A stretch of DNA of 64,000 bases. Source: Bacteroidota bacterium. GTDB taxonomy: Bacteria > Bacteroidota > Bacteroidia > AKYH767-A > OLB10. The stretch lies in NCBI GenBank assembly GCA_016722525.1, contig JADKJB010000018.1, positions 11,448-75,447 of the forward strand, written 5' to 3'. Below the pieces are notes generated by a model. It did not search any database and was not told the origin of the DNA. It was given only the letters and a program-made list of their open reading frames with translations. The position numbers were made by a program, and so were the translations under genes. Shown here in pieces: positions 42,301 through 52,174 of this stretch. Each line of letters begins with the position of its first letter. Positions within the stretch are counted from its first letter, which is position 1.

Positions 42301-44046
42301 CGTTCCAGCTAACAGTTTGAGTTGAACCGCCTGCCCACGATACCGCCGTATTTGGTGCCGTAACTGCAAAAGCCCCTCCACCATTAATTACTGAAATTAT
42401 TACTGTAGTATCAGGATGTGTTACTCCACCACCTGCAGCTTGATTGTCACGAACAGTTAAACGGAAATTCATCGTCCGGGCAACATTAGGAAGAATTTCA
42501 CCTACTGTTGTTACGTTGTTAATGATATCTGAAATTTTTGGAAATGTTCTTGATGCAGATGTGGTAGGTGTAAATGGTCGGAATATAGGGGCATTTGCCA
42601 GGTTAGCATTCCAAGCTCCTGCAGTTCCTAAATCGTATTGCTCCCAGGAATAGGTTATCGGATTACCTCCATCATTGGCAGCACCTGTTAAAATAAATGG
42701 TGTTGAAATTGGAATGGAATAATTGGCTCCCATACTGGTAACTACCGGAGGGGTATTACCAGTTGCTGTAGTTGCCGGACACGTATTTCCATTTCCGGTG
42801 GTACTGAAAATAACTATTTCGTCGAAACTTTTAGTATGAAAGTAGGCGATACTATTTGATGCCAGATTATCACTCCCACATATTCCGGCGTAAGCCATTA
42901 TGGTAATTCCGCTACCCGGTTCGTAGGCTGCAGAAGCCGCCTGGTTACCACTGCATGAACCAGTTGAACTGTTGAAAGTGTGATTGCCCGCAAACTGGTG
43001 TCCCATTTCATGAGCAACATAATCGATATCAAAAGGATCACCAACAGGGTTGGAAGAACCTGTAACGCCACGCGCTTTACTTGCACCGCAAACAACACCC
43101 AAGCCTGCCACACCACCACCTCCGGTGCTGAATACATGACCGATATCGAAATTGGCAGAACCAATTACCGTATTGCAATTGTTTATGTTTTCCGTAAGCA
43201 TGGTGCCGCCATTTCCATTGGTATAAGGATCAGTAGTAGAATTGGTATAAACCAAAAGGTTGTTGTTGGGAATCAGCACCATTCTGATGGCAACTTCGTT
43301 TCATAAACTCCATTAACACGGTTCATGGTGGTAACCATTCCTGCAAGGCCTCCGGCAACTGTTCCGCCTTTTGTTGCAGTATATTCACCTGTTCCTGCTA
43401 GGGCAAGTCGATATGTACGTAACTGTGAACCTATAGAACGCTGCCCCTGAAAATTGGAAGGAATTGACTGCTGCAGATCTTCTGAAAGATCTTCGGTTTC
43501 ACAAGTAAAAGAAGTGGTTCTTGTTACATCTTTTTTGTAATAGCAGATGTATTCAGTTGTGGTATTGGTACTGTAGGGATCAATAAAAACCTGTCCACGA
43601 GGAGATAATAGCATTGCATGAAACCCAATTGGTGTTAGGTCTAGTCGAATGATGATCCCGGGGTGTTCGGTATGCATACCCCGCATACGTTTTTATTTCA
43701 GGAAATTTAGCAGCCAGATCGGGATGCATTACTACCGATTTATAAATGCTGAATGCCTGGGTGCTTCCATCAGGCATTGGCATTTCAAAACCAACCGGTT
43801 ACTTGTTCTGTAGGCAGATTCTTCAGGAGCCTGAACAAGCAGTTGTTCCAGCTCTGGCTGATTGAGTTGAAGGATTCGGTAATTCGAAGGAAAGGTATAT
43901 CGCTCACCTTTAAGTTCTATAGCAGATTCAGGTATATCCTGAAACGCTTTTTTTTCCGTGCCCTGAGCATTTATCGTCAGGTTGGTTAGCACCAATGAAG
44001 CAATTAGCAAACTGCAAAGCCTGCCTTTTAAATTAAGTTTAAACAT
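39380..44046 (-). CDS. Large secreted metzincin (reprolysin-like) protease with T9SS tail (three frameshifts)
   Basis: About 1555 residues from ATG 44046 with signal peptide MFKLNLKGRLCSLLIASLVLTNLTINAQ. A propeptide region follows (ERYTFPSNYRILQLN, YGMHTEHPGIIIRLDL). The zinc protease domain has the metzincin motif HEMGHQFAGNH near 43012-42980 and a Met-turn in ITIMAYAGIC. Then come beta-sandwich domains (WSVNAGGVITNGQG-like), at least four repeats of about 60 residues (VTANNVVGCEGSPITLTG, PYTGPSTQYTYFYTN) and a T9SS type A tail (FYPVPANEILNITF, SAITPGVYFLEVV). Frames break near 43790, 43685 and 43290. It likely degrades proteins outside the cell. A good promoter precedes it and a terminator follows it. 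Confidence 0.88.
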
Positions 44047-44346
44047 GTTTATTTGGATTTTTAAGTTGGTTTGCCCTCGAAATAGTATTCAAAGTTACGG
44101 CTTATTTATATGCTGTGCAATAGGCATTTTCAAGCATTTGGTCAAACTCAGCATAAAGTATGATAAGATTGAATTTTGCTAAACAATGACAACTAATTTC
44201 AACTAATAAATTGATATTCAAAAACAAATCTTCGAAACAAATTTTTTTTTGATTTGAAGATTTGAGGTATGGTATTTTTTCGATAGGTTTTAAAGAGGAA
44301 AATAGCGATAAAAACGAAATTTCTTACAAAATTTAAGAATAACACA
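44047..44346. other. Intergenic region between the protease and sufS
   Basis: 300 bases holding the protease promoter (44090-44120). The sufS-proximal half is AT-rich, and no clear intrinsic terminator for the suf operon was found in it. Confidence 0.5.
44090..44120 (-). promoter_or_regulatory. Promoter of the metalloprotease gene
   Basis: On the minus strand TTG (44120-44118), 20 bases, then TAACTTTG (44097-44090), an exact -7 match, 43 bases upstream of the protease ATG. Confidence 0.7.
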
Positions 44347-45611
44347 TCATTTCTTAACCCGTAACAAAGCAATCGCCTTTTTAACACCTTCCACCAAACG
44401 GTCTATTTCTTCAAAAGTATTATAAAACATAAAAGAGGCTCTTATAGTTCCTGGTATACCTAATCGGTCCATTACCGGTTGTGTACAATGGTGCCCTGTT
44501 CTAACTGCAATGCCTAAAGTGTCGAGATACATTCCTGTATCTAAAGCATTAACGCCATCAATTACAAATGAAACAACACTTGTTTTAGCAGCTGCTGTAC
44601 CAATTAATTTAACATGTTCAACTTCCATTAACTTCACTGAGGCATATTTCATGAGTTCATGCTCATGTTTTTCGGCTGCAATACGATCAATTGAATTTAG
44701 ATAATCGATGGCCGAACCTATCCCAATCACATCAGCAATATTGGGTGTTCCTGCTTCAAATTTAAAAGGTATTTCGTTATAGGTGGTTTTCTCAAAGCGA
44801 ACGGATTGTATCATTTCGCCACCCCCTTGGTAGGGAGGCATTGATTCTAGCAAATGAGCCTTTCCATACAAACACCCAACGCCTGTAGGTCCAAACATTT
44901 TATGTCCTGAAAAAGCAAAAAAATCACAATCCAATTCCTGCACATCTACGAGTGTATGTGCAACTGCCTGAGCCCCGTCGACTAAAACCGGTATATTTAA
45001 ATTGTGCGCTTTGCGGATAATTTCTTTTACAGGGTTTATAGTTCCAAGTGAATTGGATGTATGAACGAGGGATATGAATTTGGTTTTGATGAAAGTAATT
45101 TATCGAATTCTTCCATCAGGAGTTCGCCGCTGTTGGTCATCGGAATAACTTTCAGCAAAGCACCTTTTTCTTCACATAACATTTGCCAGGGCACAATATT
45201 ACTATGGTGTTCCATAGCACTGATAATTATTTCGTCAGCTTTGCCGATAAATTTTCTCCCATAAGTTGAAGCTACCAGATTGATAGATTCTGTTGTGCCT
45301 CTCGTAAAAATTATTTCTTTTTCAGAAGGTGCATTAATAAGTTGCTGAACTTTTACACGTACATCATCAAATGCCTGCGAAGCTTTTTGACTCAGAAAAT
45401 GAACACCTCTGTGAATATTAGCGTTGTAATGTTTGTAATATTCAGAAAGTGTTTGTATTACTATTGATGGCTTTTGCGAGGTTGCAGCATTATCAAAGTA
45501 AGCAAGTGGTTTGCCGTATACCTGCTCCAGTAAAATAGGAAAATCTTTACGGATTGTTTCAACGTTAAAAAAATTGGATTCCAATAGCTCCTTCGTTTGA
45601 TCACTTCTCAT
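44347..45611 (-). CDS. sufS: SufS cysteine desulfurase (one frameshift)
   Basis: About 420 residues from ATG 45611 (MRSDQTKELLESN). It takes sulfur from cysteine with pyridoxal phosphate for Fe-S cluster assembly. Features: AYFDNAATSQKP near the start, IIFTRGTTESINLV, SAMEHHSNIVPWQ, VLVDGAQAVAHT, the PLP lysine in FAFSGHKMFGPTG, and the active Cys in RTGHHCTQPVM. The frame breaks near 45080, with one base separating LLSSK from TKFISLVHTSNSLGTINPV. The start overlaps the sufD stop by 11 bases, showing operon coupling. The catalytic residues are intact, so the break is most likely a sequence error. Confidence 0.94.
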
Positions 45612-46911
45612 TTTTATGCAATTTCTCAACAGCAAGATTAAGCAGGTTTTCTTTCAGCAATTCATTTTTAATATTGTTCAAAACATCACTGGCAAAAGCT
45701 ATGTTCAGTAAGGCCCTGGCATTTTTTTCTCCAATTCCTCTTGCCCTTAAATAAAAGAGCGCATCCTCATCTATCTGCCCTGTTGTAGCTCCATGTGTAC
45801 ATTTTACATCATCAGCAAAAATCTCCAGCTGCGGTTTGGTATTCATCTGGGCATCGTCCGATAATAATATATTTTTGTTCGACTGATAGGCATTCGTTTT
45901 CTGTGCATCTTTCCGGACAAAAATTTTACCGTTGAACACTCCCGTTGCTTTTCCTCCAATGATGCCTTTGTAAAGTTCATTGCTGAAGCAGTTCGGCATG
46001 GCATGATCCACCAATGTGTGGTTATCAACAAGCTGATTGCCATCAAGGATATACAAGCCAAAAAGATGAGAAGTGCAGTTGATATCGTTCATTTTAATAT
46101 GAAGGTTGTTACGCACTAAATCTCCATTCAAAGTAACAGTTACTGTATCAAAAAGACTGTCGCGTTCCTGGATTGCCTGAGTAAAACTGATATGGGAAGA
46201 TTTATTAGATTCCAATTGTGCTTTTACCAATTCAACATGAGCATTTTGCATCACCACCACTTCAGTCACCGAATTCATGAATCCACAGGCTTCATCATTC
46301 AGCGAATGATAACTTTCGCTAATGTTAATTTTTGATCCTTTTTCTGCAACTATAAGGTTTCTGATAGATGAGGTATGATCAGGATTTGTTGAAGAATTGA
46401 TATAAATGATATGAATAGGTTGGGATATTGATTTGCCCTGTTTAATGTGAATAAAAACACCATCATTCACAAAGGCTGTGTTGAGTGCAACGAAGGGTTC
46501 ATTTGCTTCAGAAGCAACTTTACCAAGGTATTTATTTACAGTCTCGTTTCCGGTTACCGAAGACAGATTTTGAATGGTTACTCCGTCAGGTGCGGATGAA
46601 GGTGAAGATAGATTTTTATTAAAATAGCCATTTTCAAATACCAATACAAATGCATCAGCACCGGCGATTAAAAATTGTGATACCATTTCTTTAGTCACAA
46701 CACCACTTCCCTGTGCTTTTTTAAAGTCAGGTTTTGCCTGTATTATTTTGCTGATGTTGGTATATTTCCACTCTTCATTCCTGGCATTCGGCCAACCTAA
46801 TCGTTTAAAATTCTCCATGCTCTCCTGGCGGTCAATTCCTGAAAATACACTTTGATTTTTCGATGCCAATTCAAAAGCCTGTATCACCTCACTCTTATTG
46901 TCTGTGCTCAT
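45601..46911 (-). CDS. sufD: SufD, scaffold subunit of the SufBCD complex
   Basis: A complete 436-residue SufD with SufC as its partner in the SufBC2D Fe-S scaffold. Typical elements are FKRLGWPNARNEEWKYTNISKI near the start, a long right-handed beta-helix middle, and the terminal region FADDVKCTHGATTGQIDEDALFYLRARGIG, which contains the Cys and His that face SufB. It lies between sufC (104 bases upstream) and sufS (overlapping). No break was seen, unlike its neighbours. Confidence 0.95.
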   Translation of the reverse strand: MSTDNKSEVIQAFELASKNQSVFSGIDRQESMENFKRLGWPNARNEEWKYTNISKIIQAKPDFKKAQGSGVVTKEMVSQFLIAGADAFVLVFENGYFNKNLSSPSSAPDGVTIQNLSSVTGNETVNKYLGKVASEANEPFVALNTAFVNDGVFIHIKQGKSISQPIHIIYINSSTNPDHTSSIRNLIVAEKGSKINISESYHSLNDEACGFMNSVTEVVVMQNAHVELVKAQLESNKSSHISFTQAIQERDSLFDTVTVTLNGDLVRNNLHIKMNDINCTSHLFGLYILDGNQLVDNHTLVDHAMPNCFSNELYKGIIGGKATGVFNGKIFVRKDAQKTNAYQSNKNILLSDDAQMNTKPQLEIFADDVKCTHGATTGQIDEDALFYLRARGIGEKNARALLNIAFASDVLNNIKNELLKENLLNLAVEKLHKNEK

Positions 46912-47015
46912 TTACTAAATATTTTTCAATACTATAATGCTGATTTATTTCTATTCACAATCGTTACCGCCAAAGTTAGCAGTTCATCCACCGCTGCTGC
47001 TACCGCCGCCGCCGC

Positions 47016-47769
47016 CTAAACAGCACCCACCTCTTCCTTAATCCAATCATAACCTTTCTCCTCCAATTCCAAAGCTAATTCTTTACCACCCGATTTTACA
47101 ATTCTTCCTTTATACAACACATGCACAAAATCAGGAACTATATAATCGAGCAGTCTTTGATAATGAGTGATCACCACGAATGAACGTTTACCGTCACGCA
47201 ATGCGTTCACTCCATTCGACACAATTCGCAACGCATCAATATCTAATCCGGAATCGGTTTCATCCATTACTGCAAGCTGAGGCTCCAGCATTGCCATTTG
47301 AAAAATTTCATTTCTTTTTTTCTCACCTCCACTAAAACCTTCATAGACTGAACGGGTGGTCATTTGTTTATCCATTTCCACCAGTTTCATTTTTCTTTCA
47401 TCATAATCAGAAAGTCTTTCGAATCTAAAGGCTCAAGACCTTTTGATTTTCGCACTTCATTCACAGCGGTTTTTAAAAAGTTTGCATTACTCACACCCGG
47501 AATTTCAACCGGATATTGGAATGCAAGAAATACTCCTGCACGTGCTCGATCTTCTGGCGACATTTCCAATAGATCAACACCGTTATACAGAACTTCGCCT
47601 TTGGTCACTTCATAGGCTTCTTTTCCGGCTAATACCGATGCCAATGTGCTTTTACCTGATCCGTTAGGTCCCATGATAGCGTGTACTTCGCCCGGCCTAA
47701 CTTCTAGATTCAAACCGTTAAGGATCGCCTTTTCCTCTACTCTCGCGTGTAAATTTTTACAGATAGCAT
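47016..47769 (-). CDS. sufC: SufC ATPase of the SufBCD complex (two frameshifts)
   Basis: About 251 residues. ATG 47769 reads MLSVK and, with one A restored near 47750, continues NLHARVEEKAILNGLNLEV. ABC ATPase motifs: Walker A GPNGSGKST, Q-loop region VFLAFQYPVEIPG, signature FSGGEKKRNEI, Walker B AVMDETDSGLD, switch His in VVITHYQRLL. A second break near 47387 (AAAA short by one) separates MMKEK from MKLVEMDKQM. SufC drives Fe-S cluster assembly with SufB and SufD. Unusually, 682 bases containing an IVP gene separate it from sufB. Confidence 0.94.
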
Positions 47770-47806
47770 TTTTTTTTTGTATAATGATGATTTCTAAATA
47801 ATAGTG

Positions 47807-47826
47807 ACAAGTAACCAGTGACCAGT
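47807..47826 (+). repeat. Left inverted repeat of the IVP cassette
   Basis: ACAAGTAACCAGTGACCAGT is the reverse complement, with 19 of 20 bases matching, of 48411-48430 on the far side of the IVP gene. It forms a short GTGACC/GTAACC array between the IVP stop and sufC. Confidence 0.75.
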
Positions 47827-47849
47827 TTAAACTAAGGATTTGAAATGAA

Positions 47850-48210
47850 TTATTTTGCTCTTTGAATAAATCCATTCAAAATTCTGCTAATCTCTTTTAC
47901 GTTTTCGATAAACAATTTAAATTGGTTATCATCAATATAATTCATATCTCTGGCAATATATAAGTGAGACCTTGTTTCACCTGCTGAACCAATTGCAACA
48001 TTTGTAAAATATTTTTTTTGCAACGCAGTGTTACGTTCAAGTCCTTCTGCAATGTTAGCCATTATCGATATTGATGAGTTTCGAATCTGATTTTTTAAAG
48101 CAAAATCATAATAGAATGATCCTCTGCTTGTTTATTTGGTAAATTTGTTTGTTCAATATTCTAGCTTTCTTCCAGCCTACCATTTCTTCAAATGATTCAA
48201 TTAAGGCCAT
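47850..48210 (-). CDS. Four-helix-bundle protein of the 23S rRNA IVP/S23 family (one frameshift)
   Basis: About 120 residues from ATG 48210 (MALIESFEEMVGWKKARILNK). It matches the small four-helix-bundle family first found in 23S rRNA intervening sequences, relatives of the Avd accessory protein of diversity-generating retroelements. Hallmarks are a WKKAR-type first helix, YDFALKNQIRNSSISIMANIAEGLERN, an IGSAGETRSHLYIARDM helix and a final EISRILNGFIQRAK helix. The frame breaks near 48125 (KQR versus GSFYYDFAL). It sits between sufB and sufC on the same strand and is flanked by inverted GGTCAC-type arrays. No reverse transcriptase or rRNA gene is present. Function is unknown. Confidence 0.82.
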
Positions 48211-48313
48211 AAATAAAAGTTTTTGAAAAGTTAATAAAAAATATAATTAATTTCACTGAATTGTACTTTCGTTATTTTTGACTTCTACCAAACATTAGTC
48301 TCTTCCAAACGTT

Positions 48314-48450
48314 ACTGGTCCCAATTACTAGTCACTAAACCGTTACTAAACACTGGTCACTTAACACTGGTCACTGAATACTGGTCACTCTGGTCACGTG
48401 GTCACTTGATACTGGTCACTGGTCACTTGTTACTTGGTCACTGAACACTT
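48314..48450 (-). repeat. GGTCAC/GTTACT short-repeat array, right side of the IVP cassette
   Basis: Eight exact GGTCAC copies at irregular spacing (about 7-14 bases), with degenerate GTTACT, GGTCCC and AGTCAC variants. They fill the space between the IVP gene start and the sufB stop. Segment 48411-48430 is inverted relative to 47807-47826. Spacing is too short and irregular for CRISPR. Confidence 0.8.
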
Positions 48451-48451
48451 A

Positions 48452-49897
48452 TTACCCCACACTTCCTTCTAAAGAAATCGCTAAAAGCTTCTGCGCTTCT
48501 ACTGCGAATTCCATGGGTAGCTGATTGAAAACTTCTTTACAATAGCCATTTACAATTAAGCCAATGGCATCTTCGGTAGCGATACCGCGTTGATTGCAAT
48601 AAAATATCTGATCTTCTCCAACTTTTGAAGTGGTGGCTTCATGTTCAACACGTGCCGATTTATTATTTACTTCAAGATAAGGAAACGTATGTGCACCACA
48701 CTGGTCACCTAAAAGAAGTGAGTCGCATTGTGAAAAATTACGGGAGTTGTCGGCTTTTTTATTTATTTTAACTAAACCCCTGTAACTGTTATGACTTTTT
48801 CCTCCTGATATTCCTTTTGAGATAATTGTGCTTTTAGTGTTTTTTCCAATGTGGATCATTTTTGTTCCGGTATCGGCTTGTTGCATATTATTGGTTACCG
48901 CAACAGAATAGAATTCGCCAATGGAATAATCACCTTTTAAAATTACACTTGGGTATTTCCATGTAATGGCGGAACCTGTTTCCACTTGAGTCCATGATAT
49001 TTTAGAACGATCACCCATGCAGATACCGCGTTTGGTAACGAAATTATAGATACCACCTTTGCCCTCTTTATTTCCAGGATACCAGTTTTGCACAGTTGAA
49101 TATTTAACCTGTGCGTCAGTATGAGAAACTATTTCAACAACTGCTGCATGCAACTGGTGTTCATCACGCATGGGAGCGGTGCAACCTTCTAAGTAACTCA
49201 CGTAGGCGCCCTCTTCGGCAACAATTAATGTTCTTTCGAATTGTCCGGTTCCTGCAGAATTAATTCTGAAATAAGTAGACAATTCCATAGGGCATCTTAC
49301 CCCTTTTGGAATATAACAAAAAGAACCATCACTGAATACTGCTGAGTTTAATGCAGCATAATAGTTATCGGTTGGGGGAACAACTGAACCTAAATATTTT
49401 TTGATGAGTTCGGGATGCTCATGAACGGCTTCACTGAATGAACTGAATATAATTCCTAACTCAGCCAGTGCTTCTCTGAAAGTTGTTTTCACTGAAACAC
49501 TATCAATAACGGCATCAACGGCAACATTAGCTAATCGCTTTTGCTCAAGCAATGAAATACCAAGCTTATCAAAAGTAGCCCTGATTTCAGGATCTAATTC
49601 ATCTAAACTATTGAGTACCTTTTTAGGTTTTGGAGCAGAATAATAAATAATATCCTGAAAGTCGATGGTTGGGTAATGCACGTTAGGCCATTTCGGCTCT
49701 TCCATAGTTTTCCAATGACGAAACGATTTCAAGCGCCATTCCAGTAACCATTCAGGTTCGTTTTTTTTGTTGGAAATAAATCTAACTGTATCTTCCGTCA
49801 GTCCTTTGGGTGCGTTATCCGATTCTATATCTGATACAAATCCCCATTTATACTCCGAAGAGGTTACCTCATCCAATAATTTCTGATCGTCAGACAT
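48452..49897 (-). CDS. sufB: SufB, scaffold subunit of the SufBCD complex
   Basis: A complete 481-residue SufB, the main Fe-S scaffold subunit. Motifs: KYLGSVVPPTDNYYAALNSAVFSDGSF-type core (split here as GSVVPPTDNYYAALNS), YIPKGVRCPMELSTYFRIN, LEGCTAPMRDEHQLHAAVVEI, GGKSHNSYRGLVKI, SQCDSLLLGDQCGAHTFPY, and HEATTSKVGEDQIFYCNQRGI near the end. The cysteines and histidine used for cluster assembly are present. It lies 64 bases after sufA and is followed by the IVP insertion before sufC. No frameshift was seen. Confidence 0.96.
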   Translation of the reverse strand: MSDDQKLLDEVTSSEYKWGFVSDIESDNAPKGLTEDTVRFISNKKNEPEWLLEWRLKSFRHWKTMEEPKWPNVHYPTIDFQDIIYYSAPKPKKVLNSLDELDPEIRATFDKLGISLLEQKRLANVAVDAVIDSVSVKTTFREALAELGIIFSSFSEAVHEHPELIKKYLGSVVPPTDNYYAALNSAVFSDGSFCYIPKGVRCPMELSTYFRINSAGTGQFERTLIVAEEGAYVSYLEGCTAPMRDEHQLHAAVVEIVSHTDAQVKYSTVQNWYPGNKEGKGGIYNFVTKRGICMGDRSKISWTQVETGSAITWKYPSVILKGDYSIGEFYSVAVTNNMQQADTGTKMIHIGKNTKSTIISKGISGGKSHNSYRGLVKINKKADNSRNFSQCDSLLLGDQCGAHTFPYLEVNNKSARVEHEATTSKVGEDQIFYCNQRGIATEDAIGLIVNGYCKEVFNQLPMEFAVEAQKLLAISLEGSVG

Positions 49898-49961
49898 CTA
49901 TTTTTATTTAGACTGATTCAATTTAAGAATTGAGAAATTTTTTTAATTGATTTTTTGCAGG

Positions 49962-50288
49962 TTAAACAGCGAAACTTTCGCCACAACCACAAGTGCGTGA
50001 TGCATTCGGATTATTGAAAGCAAAACCTTTTCCATTTAAACCATCGGTAAATTCTAATTCTGTGCCTACGAGATAAAGAAAACTCTTCTTGTCGCACACA
50101 ATTTTAATTCCTTTGTCTTCAAATATTTTATCATCGGCTTTCATCTCATTATCGAAATCAAGAACATAAGTTAAGCCTGAGCAACCACCACCTGCAACTC
50201 CAACCCTAACGAAGTAACTTTCATCTCGTTTTTCTTCAGCCCTAAGAATGGCTAATTTTTCTTTCGCATTATCTGATACTGTAATCAT
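49962..50288 (-). CDS. sufA: SufA/IscA-type iron-sulfur carrier
   Basis: A 108-residue A-type carrier starting at ATG 50288 (MITVSDNAKEKLAILRAEE); the longer frame would overlap the promoter. Three conserved cysteines are seen in VAGGGCSGLTYVLDF and in RTCGCGESF at the C terminus. It receives Fe-S clusters from the Suf scaffold and passes them to target enzymes. It is the first gene of the minus-strand suf operon. Confidence 0.94.
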   Translation of the reverse strand: MITVSDNAKEKLAILRAEEKRDESYFVRVGVAGGGCSGLTYVLDFDNEMKADDKIFEDKGIKIVCDKKSFLYLVGTELEFTDGLNGKGFAFNNPNASRTCGCGESFAV

Positions 50289-50324
50289 GGTAATAATTCT
50301 GATTTTAAGCCTTTTAAGACATGG

Positions 50325-50360
50325 CAAAGGTAACACTTTTTGCTCTTATTTCATAACAAA
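50325..50360 (-). promoter_or_regulatory. Promoter of the suf operon
   Basis: On the minus strand TTTG (50360-50357), 24 bases, then TACCTTTG (50332-50325), an exact -7 match 36 bases before the sufA ATG. The same pair of elements and the same spacing occur before sufE. Confidence 0.6.
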
Positions 50361-50423
50361 TTCCGGTGGCTTTAGTTTATGCTTCCATAATTCATAAACC
50401 ACGGTAGTGTTTGACTGAAAATG

Positions 50424-50455
50424 AAAAAGCCCCCTTCCTACCAGGAAGGGGGGCG
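50424..50455 (-). terminator. Intrinsic terminator after the PKD protein gene
   Basis: CGCCCCCTTCCT and AGGAAGGGGGC form a long GC-rich hairpin followed by TTTTTCATTTT on the minus strand, about 35 bases after the PKD gene stop. It insulates the suf promoter downstream. Confidence 0.9.
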
Positions 50456-50488
50456 TACAACGTTTTACCTAACCACTTGTAAAACAAA

Positions 50489-52129
50489 CTATTGAACTAC
50501 TATTTTGGTGAAATTTTGTTTTCCACCTGCAGTTAACTCAAGGAAATAGAGACCTGATTTATACTCAGCTACTTGAATTTGAATTTGATGACTTCCTGAA
50601 TTGTATTTTGTTGATGGTGAGCTGTATATCAGTTGACCGGTCAAATTCTTCACACTATATGTTACCTCGGTATCATTGGTAAGATTGAAATTAACATTTA
50701 CAAATTCAGAGGCAGGATTTGGTGAAACAATTAATGAATTCAAAAGCGTGTTCTCATTAATACCGGTAGTTCCGGCTACTACATTAATGGTCACAGGTGC
50801 GCTGCTTCCAGATAACCTTAATAGTGCAAACTGATAACAAGTGTTGCTTGAACAACCTGTTGCATCTGTTATAGTCAAACAAATGGTATAGGTTCCTGCT
50901 GCAGCATATGTATGACTTGGATAGGCTGTGTTGCTTGAAGTTCCATCACCCCAACTCCAAATATAAGATAAAGGACCTACTCCTGAAGCAAGATTATAAG
51001 CATAATAAGTGTGTTGTATCAATGAGTCAGGATATACAGCAAAATTGGAGGAACATCCGGAACTACTTGGGATAACTACTGGCTGACAGCTGGTGCAAGA
51101 TTGTCCATTAGCTAAGGTAACAACAAGGCATGCCGTGTAGGTTCCCGGATTTGCATAAACATGTGTTATAAATGAACCTGTTCCTACATTTCCATCACCA
51201 AAATCCCAGACATAGGTGGCTCCAACATTTTGTAAGTTAGCTGCAAAAACAGTTGCTGTCGGTGATGTTTGGAATGTGAAAGTTGGGTCACATAAAACGC
51301 CTCCGCCAATTGAAAGTGAATCGCAATACGTGTCGGTACAACCTGCAAGGGAATCAATGATAGTCAAACAAACATTGTAGATACCCGGGCTATTGTAGGA
51401 ATGGGAAGGGTTTTGCAGCGTTGAGGTACCTCCGTCACCAAAGTTCCACAAAAAATAGGTTGCATTTCCTTGTGATTGATTGGTGAAGTCAAATTGGGTA
51501 GTGCCGGGTACTTGAGCTGAAGTGAAATAGGCCTGGCAACCTGAAGTGGAAGAAATTACAACGCTCTGACAAGTTGTGCAGGATACTCCGGAGGCATCAA
51601 CAACGGTCAAACAAGCAGTATAAGTACCGGGAGCTGTATAGAAATGAAGTGGATTAGCTCCTGTTCCGGCACTTCCGTCACCGAATGACCAGGTATAGGA
51701 AACGTTATTGCTTGCTTGTGCATTGAACTGGGTTCCTAGAATATTGTTTGAAAACGAGAAATTGGCATTGCAAGCAGGAGGTGTTCCACCAATTACTATG
51801 GTGTCGCAATAGGTGCTGGTACATGTTTGACCCAGATAAACCGCAACAATTGTAAGACATACCTGGTAATTTCCTGTGCTGTTGAAATTAAATATAGGAT
51901 TCTGTAGTGTAGAAGTCTGGCCTGTTGAAACAGTCCAGTTCCAGTTCGTGATGGACCCGATAGCCGAGGAAGAATCATACAAAGAAACAGATGTTCCATT
52001 TGGGGTTGTTGTTCCAACAACATATTGGAAGTTTGCCGAGCAAGGCTGTTGAGCCTGTGCTTGAGGCGAAATGCTCAGCATCACCAGCATAAAGGTGGCT
52101 AACGTGAGTAAAGTTTTAGTCATTTTCAT
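50489..52129 (-). CDS. Multi-PKD secreted protein with T9SS tail
   Basis: A complete 546-residue protein with signal peptide MKMTKTLLTLATFMLVMLSISPQAQAQ. Five PKD-like domains in tandem each carry a W-x-F/W-GDG type loop (WSFGDGSAGTGANPLHFY, WNFGDGGTSTLQNPSHSY, WDFGDGNVGTGSFITHVY, WSWGDGTSSNTAYPSHTY, and a first diverged copy). Each is followed by a paired-cysteine stretch such as ACLVVTLANGQSCTSC. The C terminus is a T9SS type A tail (VSPNPASEFVNVNFNL, YKSGLYFLEL, NFTKIVVQ). Likely a surface or extracellular binding protein; the ligand is unknown. Confidence 0.9.
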   Translation of the reverse strand: MKMTKTLLTLATFMLVMLSISPQAQAQQPCSANFQYVVGTTTPNGTSVSLYDSSSAIGSITNWNWTVSTGQTSTLQNPIFNFNSTGNYQVCLTIVAVYLGQTCTSTYCDTIVIGGTPPACNANFSFSNNILGTQFNAQASNNVSYTWSFGDGSAGTGANPLHFYTAPGTYTACLTVVDASGVSCTTCQSVVISSTSGCQAYFTSAQVPGTTQFDFTNQSQGNATYFLWNFGDGGTSTLQNPSHSYNSPGIYNVCLTIIDSLAGCTDTYCDSLSIGGGVLCDPTFTFQTSPTATVFAANLQNVGATYVWDFGDGNVGTGSFITHVYANPGTYTACLVVTLANGQSCTSCQPVVIPSSSGCSSNFAVYPDSLIQHTYYAYNLASGVGPLSYIWSWGDGTSSNTAYPSHTYAAAGTYTICLTITDATGCSSNTCYQFALLRLSGSSAPVTINVVAGTTGINENTLLNSLIVSPNPASEFVNVNFNLTNDTEVTYSVKNLTGQLIYSSPSTKYNSGSHQIQIQVAEYKSGLYFLELTAGGKQNFTKIVVQ

Positions 52130-52174
52130 ATTTGTTTGTTTTTAAATTTTTTGTTTTTGTTTGAATTGATACGT

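Noticed and set aside
40001..43306. Several plus-strand frames across the metalloprotease gene
   Set aside because: They are antisense shadows of the repetitive protease gene; no motifs or signal peptides.
47850..48210. Diversity-generating retroelement, since the IVP family resembles Avd
   Set aside because: No reverse transcriptase, template repeat or variable repeat is found in the window.
48314..48450. Possible CRISPR array
   Set aside because: Repeats are 6-10 bases with irregular 7-14 base spacing, no constant spacer size, no cas genes.
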